5,965 bases of DNA, taken from NCBI GenBank assembly GCA_036005325.1, contig DASYQR010000060.1, forward strand, positions 1 to 5,965. Reading direction: 5' to 3'. How positions within the stretch are numbered: position 1 is the stretch's first letter; each line of letters starts with the position of its first letter. Of this stretch, positions 1 to 5,282 are shown piece after piece. The stretch is from SCTG01 sp036005325. Its GTDB lineage: Bacteria > Nitrospirota > Nitrospiria > Nitrospirales > NS-4. A model generated the notes under the pieces. That model saw only the letters and a list, made by a program, of their open reading frames with translations. It did not search any database and was not told where the DNA came from. The translations under genes and the position numbers were made by a program.

Positions 1-369
1 ATCGAATGGCAGAACCGCGCACAGTTCTTCGGCGTCGCTGCCCAGTTGGTCCGTCGGATTCTGGTGGACCATGTCAGAAATCGACGCACCGCCAAGCGTG
101 GCGCCGGTGCGCTCACGGTAACGCTAGATGACGCAGTTTCCGAGCCGGTCCGCCAGGACGTTGACCTGGTGAAACTGGATGATGCGCTCCTCAGCCTTGC
201 CACGAAGGATGAACAGCAGAGTCGAGTGGTCGAGCTGCGCTTCTTTGGCGGCCTTTCCATTGAGGAAACGGCGGAAGTGTTGCGGATTTCGCCTTCGACA
301 GTGAAGCGAGATTGGGCTGCTGCCAAGGCCTGGCTGTATCGCGACATGTCAACAAGGATCTCGCCATGA
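1..369 (+). CDS. ECF RNA polymerase sigma factor, acidobacterial type (3' part)
   Basis: Frame 1 is open from the first base to TGA at 367-369 and gives 122 residues; the real start is upstream of the window. The visible part begins with the end of sigma region 2 (WQNRAQFFGVAAQ, then an arginine-rich VRRILVDHVRNRR stretch), which contacts core polymerase and the -10 element in this family. After a linker of about 30 residues comes region 4 at about residues 58-118, with a helix-turn-helix around residues 85-112 (LSIEETAEVLRISPSTVKRD) that would read the -35 element. The pattern matches the Sigma70_ECF/TIGR02999 group common in Acidobacteriota and Planctomycetes; full members are about 185-200 residues, so roughly 65-75 residues are missing here. 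It overlaps the kinase start by four bases (ATGA), implying a shared transcript and coupled translation. No anti-sigma gene is visible; the coupled kinase is the likely regulator, by inference. An internal TTG at 46 could be taken as a start but lies inside region 2 and is not the true one. Confidence 0.93.
   Translation: MEWQNRAQFFGVAAQLVRRILVDHVRNRRTAKRGAGALTVTLDDAVSEPVRQDVDLVKLDDALLSLATKDEQQSRVVELRFFGGLSIEETAEVLRISPSTVKRDWAAAKAWLYRDMSTRISP
354..358 (+). promoter_or_regulatory. Ribosome binding site for the kinase gene
   Basis: AAGGA lies seven bases before the ATG at 366 and inside the last codons of the sigma factor gene. It supports 366 as the kinase start, rather than the in-frame upstream codon at 312, which would place 18 extra residues inside the sigma region 4 coding sequence. 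Confidence 0.7.
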
Positions 370-3236
370 CCCCCAACGAGCACCAGGAGGCCAAGGAACT
401 CTTCGGCAAGGTTCTGGACCTGGAGCCGCATCGTCGTGCGTTGATGTTGGATGAGACCTGCGCCGGACGGCCGCACCTTCGCCATGAAGTAGAGTCGCTG
501 CTGGTCGCGTATCAAAAGGCCGGGACATTCATCGACGCCCCCCTTGTAGCCGATGCACTGTGTTCGGAGGAAGTCAGGACGACACGGGACGAGACTATGG
601 TGGGTTGCATGCTCGGACCGTACCGCGTCGAAGCGATCATCGGCGAGGGTGGGATGGGCGTCGTCTATCGCGCGCACGACAGCAAACTGAACCGCCCCGT
701 GGCGATCAAGTTTCTTTCCGATGCCCTCGCCGACCCTTCTGCACGCCGCCGCTTCCAACGCGAAGCGCAAGTCGCCTCTTCACTCAATCACCCGCACATC
801 CTCACCGTGCACGATGCAGGCGAGTTGGAGGGCCGTCAGTATTTGGTGACCGAACTGGTCGACGCCGGGACGCTGATGGAATGGGCGCACGCAGAACCGC
901 GCGCCTGGCCGCAGATCGTCGAGCTGCTGGTGGGCGTCGCCGATGGGCTCGCCGCGGCGCACCAAGCCGGCATTCTGCACCGCGACATCAAGCCTGCGAA
1001 CATTCTGATCACGAAGAGCGGCTACGCCAAATTGGCCGACTTCGGCCTCGCGAAGCTGTACGAGGACTCGACACCGGGTGCCACTCGTTCACGAACCGAA
1101 CTGCCCACCCGCGCCGGAACCGTCGTCGGAACTATTGGTTACATGTCGCCCGAGCAGGCATTGGGACAAGCCCTCGATGCCCGAAGCGACATTTTCTCCT
1201 TCGGCGTGGTGCTGTACGAAGCCCTTGCTGGACGGCGACCCTTCACCGGAGCGTCCGATCTTGACGTATTGCACGCCATCGTCCATCGGCCGGCCGAACC
1301 GCTGCCGATAGACGTGCCGCTTCCGCTGCGAACGGTTGTCGAGAAGGCCCTCGAGAAAGATCCATCAGACCGCTTCCAGTCGATGGGCGACATGGTCGTG
1401 GATCTCCGTCGCATGGTGCGGCAGAGCGGCGAAGAACCGGCTGCGTCGGCGGCGATGCATCGTTCCAAGCGTGCACGACATTCGCTGGCGGCAGTCGCCG
1501 CGCTCGTCGTCCTCGCGGTGGCGAGCGCGCTCTTCGTGATCGCCGTCACGCTGCCGGTGGTTTGGCCGGCCCGGACTGGGAAAGAAGAGCTCACCTACAC
1601 ACAGATTACAAACTTCACAGATTCAGCAGTGTCGCCGGCCTTGTCGCCCGACGGCAAGATGCTGGCCTTCATCCGGAGCGACAACTGGTTCCTCACTCGG
1701 GATCAGATTTACGTCAAGCTGCTCCCCAACGGCGAGCCGGTTCAGCTCACCCATGATTCCCGGCAAAAATACGGCCTGGCGTTTTCACCCGACGGCTCGC
1801 GGATCGTGTACACCGTGGCCCCGTGGTCAACATACGTTGTGTCGCCGCTGGGCGGCGAACCGAGCCTGCTTCTGACCAATTCCTCCGGGGTCACGTGGTT
1901 GGACGAGCGCCGCATCCTGTTCTCTGAAGTGAACCCGCCCCACAGCGTACATATGGGAGTCGTCACAGCAAACGAGGACCGTTCGGAGCAGCGCGCGATT
2001 TATTTTCCGCAGGACGAACGTGGCATGGTGCACCTTTCCTACGCCTCGCCCGACCGCCAATGGGTTCTCATCTTGGAAATGAATCCGGTCTGGCAACCGT
2101 GCCGCGTGGTTCCACTGGATGGCCGCTCGGCCGGCCGGCAGGTCGGCCCAAAAGGGAAATGCACTTCGGCAGCCTGGTCCCCGGACGGAAAATGGATGTA
2201 TTTCGGCGCTGAGGTTGACGGTCATCATCATTTGTGGCGCCAGCGGTTCCCCGATGGACGGCCGGAGCAGATCACGTCCGGCCCGACGGAAGAAGATGGC
2301 GTGGCCGTCGCGGCCGACGGACGTTCGCTGATTACGTCGATCGGCATGCGTCAGAGCGCGGTCTGGATTCACGATGCCCGCGGCGACCGTCCGCTTTCGT
2401 CGCAAGGCGACGTGCCAGATCCTGAGAGGAACGGCCTGGCCGGAAGCTTTCCCATCTTCTCGCGGGACGGTAAATCGCTCTTCTACGTGAAGAGTGAATC
2501 GCCGGACGCTCCAACTGAACTCTGGCGAACCGATGTGGCCTCGGAAAGAAACGAGAAGGCCTTCCCCGGGATTTCTATGCTGGAGTTCGACGTCTCAGAT
2601 GATGCCAAGGAAGTGGTCTACTCGACGAAGCCGCCCGGAAAGCCGTCGGAGCTCTGGGTGGGCACATTGGACCGGCGTTCCCCTCCTCGATTGATCTCCG
2701 CTTCGGGGGAAAACTCTCCGCATTTCGGACCCGACGGCCGGATCGTATTCCGGTCCTTCGACGGAACCAACCACTACCTCGAGCAGATCAATCTCGACGG
2801 CTCAGGCCGTTCCAGGGTTGTGCCCTATCCGATCGGTAACCTCTTTTTCATTTCGCCGGACCGGCGTTGGATCACTACGGTTGCAACCATGCCGGACGGC
2901 ATGGGAGGTACGTATGCCGTGCCCATCGCGGGAGGTACACCCCAGCGGATCTGTTCGTGCACAGTCATGTGGGGTCCTGATGGGAAGTTCCTCTACCTGT
3001 TTGTGCAGAAGCCGTCGCTCGCCGATCCTGGAAAAACGTTGGTGATTCCGTTACAGCCAGGCGAGATGTTGCCCAAGCTGCCGGCTTTAGGAATGCCGCG
3101 CTCGTACGATCCCAAGCTTCTTCCCGGCTCTTACCTCACCGAACCATATGGAATGTCGCCGAGTTCCGACCCCTCCGTCTACGCTTACGTGAAAACGACG
3201 ATGCACCGGAACCTCTTTCGGATCCCCTTGCGCTAG
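366..3236 (+). CDS. Transmembrane Ser/Thr protein kinase with C-terminal TolB/PD40-type beta-propeller
   Basis: A 956-residue protein. Residues 1-80 are a helical N-terminal segment typical of acidobacterial sigma-linked kinases. The Hanks-type kinase domain spans about 84-349: Gly-loop GEGGMG (93-98), catalytic Lys115 in VAIK, Glu133 of helix C, HRDIKPAN with Asp207 and Asn212, DFG at 225-227, SPE at 261-263 and Asp275. All key residues are present, so it should be active. The activation loop (228-260) is rich in Ser/Thr, suiting autophosphorylation. A basic stretch (364-372) precedes a single transmembrane helix (about 374-400), so the kinase should be cytoplasmic and the rest periplasmic. 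Residues about 405-956 carry repeated SPDG-type blades (for example 427-430, 474-477, 605-608, 831-833), as in TolB/WD40-like PD40 propellers, probably a ligand- or protein-sensing domain. The gene is translationally coupled to the upstream sigma factor (ATGA overlap), suggesting that the kinase controls it or acts in the same pathway. The substrate and signal are unknown. Confidence 0.95.
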   Translation: MTPNEHQEAKELFGKVLDLEPHRRALMLDETCAGRPHLRHEVESLLVAYQKAGTFIDAPLVADALCSEEVRTTRDETMVGCMLGPYRVEAIIGEGGMGVVYRAHDSKLNRPVAIKFLSDALADPSARRRFQREAQVASSLNHPHILTVHDAGELEGRQYLVTELVDAGTLMEWAHAEPRAWPQIVELLVGVADGLAAAHQAGILHRDIKPANILITKSGYAKLADFGLAKLYEDSTPGATRSRTELPTRAGTVVGTIGYMSPEQALGQALDARSDIFSFGVVLYEALAGRRPFTGASDLDVLHAIVHRPAEPLPIDVPLPLRTVVEKALEKDPSDRFQSMGDMVVDLRRMVRQSGEEPAASAAMHRSKRARHSLAAVAALVVLAVASALFVIAVTLPVVWPARTGKEELTYTQITNFTDSAVSPALSPDGKMLAFIRSDNWFLTRDQIYVKLLPNGEPVQLTHDSRQKYGLAFSPDGSRIVYTVAPWSTYVVSPLGGEPSLLLTNSSGVTWLDERRILFSEVNPPHSVHMGVVTANEDRSEQRAIYFPQDERGMVHLSYASPDRQWVLILEMNPVWQPCRVVPLDGRSAGRQVGPKGKCTSAAWSPDGKWMYFGAEVDGHHHLWRQRFPDGRPEQITSGPTEEDGVAVAADGRSLITSIGMRQSAVWIHDARGDRPLSSQGDVPDPERNGLAGSFPIFSRDGKSLFYVKSESPDAPTELWRTDVASERNEKAFPGISMLEFDVSDDAKEVVYSTKPPGKPSELWVGTLDRRSPPRLISASGENSPHFGPDGRIVFRSFDGTNHYLEQINLDGSGRSRVVPYPIGNLFFISPDRRWITTVATMPDGMGGTYAVPIAGGTPQRICSCTVMWGPDGKFLYLFVQKPSLADPGKTLVIPLQPGEMLPKLPALGMPRSYDPKLLPGSYLTEPYGMSPSSDPSVYAYVKTTMHRNLFRIPLR

Positions 3237-3284
3237 GACGATAGGCCGTCTTAGAGCCTGTGGAGCCGTGCGTGAGTACCTGCA

Positions 3285-3308
3285 GCTAACCTTGTTAGCC
3301 TTGTTAGC
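3285..3308. repeat. 9-bp tandem duplication CTTGTTAGC with adjacent complementary GCTAAC
   Basis: CTTGTTAGC occurs twice without a gap at 3291-3299 and 3300-3308. Immediately before it, GCTAAC (3285-3290) is the reverse complement of GTTAGC in either copy, so a 6-bp stem with a 3-base loop can form with the first copy, or with a 12-base loop with the second. It lies in the convergent gap after the kinase. It could be a trace of a duplication, part of an element end, or chance; function is not known. Confidence 0.5.
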
Positions 3309-3314
3309 CCGCCG

Positions 3315-3339
3315 ACTCTGAGAATATCCCCCTCAGAGT
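3315..3339 (+). terminator. Hairpin between convergent genes, possible weak terminator
   Basis: ACTCTGAG (3315-3322) and CTCAGAGT (3332-3339) are perfect reverse complements, giving an 8-bp stem with a 9-base loop. It lies 78 bases after the kinase stop and one base beyond the stop codon of the minus-strand gene. On the plus strand only three T residues follow (3339-3341, one of them in the stem), and none follow on the minus strand, so it is not a classic intrinsic terminator. It could instead be a boundary hairpin of the neighbouring accessory gene. Confidence 0.35.
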
Positions 3340-3340
3340 T

Positions 3341-4951
3341 TCATGCAGCGAGCAGGTCGACCAGCGTTTGAATCGCAGCATCGGCTTTATAGTAGGCCGT
3401 TTCAATGGGAGTGTGCAGCGGGAGTAATTTGTCAGGTCGCCCTTGAAACAGCGAGTGTGCCAGCGGCCCGCAGACGCGCTTGTGAAACAGGACGAACATC
3501 GTGGCGACGCGGATCCCTTTGCCGGTGAGGCGGTAGCGGTACCGACGGCCGTCGCGTTCCACCAGGCCGTGGGCCTTCATCTTCCGCACGTCGTACCGCA
3601 GTTGCGTGAGGGAGTAGGCGTCCCGCGTCAGTCCAAAGGTGGTCAGGAGGGCGGTGTGGATCTCGATCGTGCGCCAGCCGGCGAGCTGGGTGCCGGCGTG
3701 GAGCAGGACTTCCATCAGCCGGATGATCCGCGCGTCGTGGATCTTGATGCCCGGGATCCGGGTGCGGCCGACGGTGACCGGAAGCGCGATCCGTTGAAAC
3801 AGCGGGAACTCGACGTGGACATTGAGCGACTCAGCTTCAAAGCCGGCCAGGCGATCGGTGGCGGCGGCGAGGGTGTGACGCAACGTTTCGAGATTCATCA
3901 GGCCCTTGTTCAGCCCGAGATCCTTGAGGCGGTTGACACAGATTTCCACGCGCAGAAACGTAGAGAACTTTTCGTAGAGCCGGGCGACCAGGCTTTTGCA
4001 GTAGACGCGCATGACGTGATGGCCGTGGTCGACTCTGTCGAGCACGCAGGACAGTTTCCCGCGGAGATGCCTATGCACCCGAACGCCGAAGATTTGGGAG
4101 ACGGTATCGGCGGTGAGCCGAAAGAGCCCCATCTCACAGGAGCGCCCGAAGATCTGGTGGATCGGAAAATGGCGCCGAAAGATGAAATTCCGGCAGTACT
4201 CGACCTGATTCAACGAGTACTCGCGTCGCAGCTGCACGGCGGCGCGGTCCTCGCGTGAGAACTTCGGACCCAGGACACGGGTCCAGTAGTCCAGCCGCTT
4301 GCGAATCACCGCGGCGGTCAGCCGATCCGCCGCCGCTTGCAGCGCGTCGGGATCCGCGGTCCACAAGAACGCGTTGTCGTCCCGTCGGCAGCGAATGCCT
4401 TGCCGCTCCAGTTCGCCCGCGATGAAATGATGGCCGTTGAGATAGTAGGTCGTCTGGAACGGGAGAAACGAACCGACGCACATCACAACGGGGCCCAAGA
4501 CGTCATCGCGAATGTAGAAGTAGAAATGCGTGTAGCGGCCCCGGGTCCGCCGGATCAGGCGATACGTCGGATCAGCCGCTTTCGGCGGGAGCACGTGGAA
4601 CTTGGGGCCTTGCTCCATGCTGCGAAAGATGAAATACACGCCGACGCGGCGCCGGCGGGCGAACCGCTCATAGTACGGCCGGACGTGGTCTTCTTTCTTG
4701 ACGCCCGCCTCCGCCCACGTGATCGGCACGCCGTGGTCGCGCGCAAACGCCTCGACCCACTGCTTGTACTCGGTGGTCCGCTGGATCAGCACCTCCTTCG
4801 TGATGGGGGTGATGCCATGCACGTCGCGAAAGAAGTAGACGATGTGCTCCGGCCGCGTCAGCAGGGGCAGGTATCCTTGGATGACGATCCGGTCGAAACA
4901 GTGGTATACCAACGCGAGCAGGCTGCCAAACAGCGTGCGGAAGGATTCCAT
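3341..4951 (-). CDS. Uncharacterised 536-residue protein, possible mobile-element gene, with winged-helix-like C-terminal segment
   Basis: The function is not known. I chose the ATG at 4951-4949 because a strong G-rich ribosome binding site (GGAGG and more Gs) lies just upstream; the frame stays open to a TTG at 5068, but that would run into the neighbouring S23 coding sequence. The N-terminus has FDRIVIQGYL (19-28). A middle block contains THFYFY (141-146), FLPFQTTYYLNGHHF (162-176) and DDNAFLW (191-197). A later block has HHVMRVYCK (311-319) and LRVE (333-336). Residues about 425-495 resemble a MarR/ArsR-like winged helix (SLTQLRYDVRKMKAHGLVE, then a basic RYRYRLTGKG wing). There is no signal peptide or clear membrane helix. 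From memory, this motif order belongs to a large, poorly annotated family that recurs in soil and thermophile genomes, often in several copies; I cannot name it. I see no DDE, HUH, tyrosine recombinase or reverse transcriptase signature. It is probably a DNA- or RNA-binding protein of a selfish element, by inference. Confidence 0.75.
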   Translation of the reverse strand: MESFRTLFGSLLALVYHCFDRIVIQGYLPLLTRPEHIVYFFRDVHGITPITKEVLIQRTTEYKQWVEAFARDHGVPITWAEAGVKKEDHVRPYYERFARRRRVGVYFIFRSMEQGPKFHVLPPKAADPTYRLIRRTRGRYTHFYFYIRDDVLGPVVMCVGSFLPFQTTYYLNGHHFIAGELERQGIRCRRDDNAFLWTADPDALQAAADRLTAAVIRKRLDYWTRVLGPKFSREDRAAVQLRREYSLNQVEYCRNFIFRRHFPIHQIFGRSCEMGLFRLTADTVSQIFGVRVHRHLRGKLSCVLDRVDHGHHVMRVYCKSLVARLYEKFSTFLRVEICVNRLKDLGLNKGLMNLETLRHTLAAATDRLAGFEAESLNVHVEFPLFQRIALPVTVGRTRIPGIKIHDARIIRLMEVLLHAGTQLAGWRTIEIHTALLTTFGLTRDAYSLTQLRYDVRKMKAHGLVERDGRRYRYRLTGKGIRVATMFVLFHKRVCGPLAHSLFQGRPDKLLPLHTPIETAYYKADAAIQTLVDLLAA

Positions 4952-5006
4952 CGGTCCCCCCTCCAGTGCCCTCGCCTCGACAACGAGATCATTGGACAGG
5001 GGACCG
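4952..5006. repeat. 8-bp inverted repeat in the divergent gap
   Basis: CGGTCCCC (4952-4959) and GGGGACCG (4999-5006) are exact reverse complements, 39 bases apart. Inside the loop, CTCG (4976-4979) and CGAG (4984-4987) form a small tetraloop hairpin. One arm directly abuts the ATG of the minus-strand gene and covers part of its G-rich ribosome binding region. It could be an operator, an RNA fold that limits translation, or the end of a mobile unit. I see no convincing -10/-35 pair. Confidence 0.45.
4955..4967 (-). promoter_or_regulatory. Strong G-rich ribosome binding site for the 536-residue protein
   Basis: Read on the minus strand, the bases before ATG 4951 are CTGGAGGGGGGACCG. The GGAGG core is within normal distance of the start. 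This fixes the start codon choice. The last bases before the ATG also form one arm of an 8-bp inverted repeat, so access to this site could depend on RNA folding. Confidence 0.65.
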
Positions 5007-5033
5007 GTGGACATCCAGCCCGTGGTGGCGCTC

Positions 5034-5226
5034 GTGAAAGACTTCCGCGACCTCCAGGTGTGGCACAAGGCGCATCAGCTCACGCTGACGGTCTATCGAC
5101 TCATTGCTCCTCGCCAGAGATCTGAATCTGCTCAACGCGGCGGACTACACGGCGCTTGCCAACCAGACCACGGAAGTGAAACGGATGCTCACCGGATTGC
5201 AGCAAAAGCTGACCGCTGATCGCTGA
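5034..5226 (+). pseudogene. Broken four-helix-bundle protein gene (S23/IVS family), internal deletion and frame change
   Basis: The first frame, from GTG 5034 (or GTG 5022/5025), reads VKDFRDLQVWHKAHQLTLTVYR, the very typical N-terminus of the four helix bundle/S23 family (TIGR02436), up to about 5099. From about 5096 a different frame reads LLLARDLNLLNAADYTALAN and on to TADR, stopping at 5224-5226; this is the typical C-terminus. The middle, usually the RRAAVSIPANIAEG-type region, is absent. Roughly 65 of the usual 115-125 residues remain, so some 50-60 codons are lost, with a change of frame at the junction. If translated in the first frame, the product ends at TGA 5217-5219 with an unrelated tail. 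Intact members are small helical oligomers, first known from insertions in 23S rRNA genes and related to the Avd accessory protein of diversity-generating retroelements; their wider role is unclear. It is head to head with the 536-residue gene, 82 bases apart. Confidence 0.85.
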
Positions 5227-5242
5227 GAGCTGAAAGCTGATC
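5208..5242 (+). repeat. Five tandem 7-bp repeats, GCTGANN
   Basis: GCTGA begins at 5208, 5215, 5222, 5229 and 5236, an exact 7-base period over 35 bases, with only the last two positions varying (CC, TC, GA, AA, TC). The array covers the final codons and stop of the broken S23 gene and continues past it. Because 7 is not a multiple of 3, the array puts GCTGA, with its TGA, in all frames in turn, so any frame entering it meets a stop. The origin could be slippage or a mobile repeat; the function is unknown. Confidence 0.85.
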
Positions 5243-5282
5243 AATTCAAGATTTCAAGTATTCTTGGCTATGATTAGGTTGC
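5243..5282. other. Short convergent gap, AT-richer, no strong signal
   Basis: TTCAAG occurs twice (5245-5250, 5253-5258), and CAAGA (5247-5251) can pair with TCTTG (5262-5266) to give a 5-bp stem with a 10-base loop. This is weak as a terminator for either convergent gene. Nothing else is recognisable. Confidence 0.3.

Noticed and set aside
560..1264. 234-codon open frame inside the kinase domain
   Set aside because: It overlaps the catalytic core in another frame and its arginine-rich translation is typical of a shadow frame.
3443..4258. 271-codon open frame on the plus strand opposite the 536-residue gene
   Set aside because: It lies wholly antisense to a gene with a good ribosome binding site and a coherent protein; its translation is low-complexity in character (rich in G, D, E, A) with no recognisable motif, as expected for a mirror frame in GC-rich DNA.
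4502..4516. YIRDD in the 536-residue protein as a reverse transcriptase YxDD box, which with the S23/Avd relative would suggest a diversity-generating retroelement
   Set aside because: Spacing is wrong (two residues between Tyr and the Asp pair), no other reverse transcriptase motifs are present, and no template/variable repeat pair is visible.
4952..5068. Upstream TTG at 5068 as start of the minus-strand gene
   Set aside because: It would add 39 residues antisense to the S23 coding start without a family-like pattern; ATG 4951 has a strong ribosome binding site and begins just before the conserved block.
4337..5125. 262-codon open frame on the plus strand crossing the start of the 536-residue gene and the S23 remnant
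   Set aside because: Antisense to the real gene, out of frame with the S23 remnant, and no family-like motifs.
3237..5282. Classic insertion sequence
   Set aside because: No transposase catalytic motif, no clear terminal inverted repeats pairing the 3285-3340 and 4952-5033 regions, and no convincing target-site duplication by eye.
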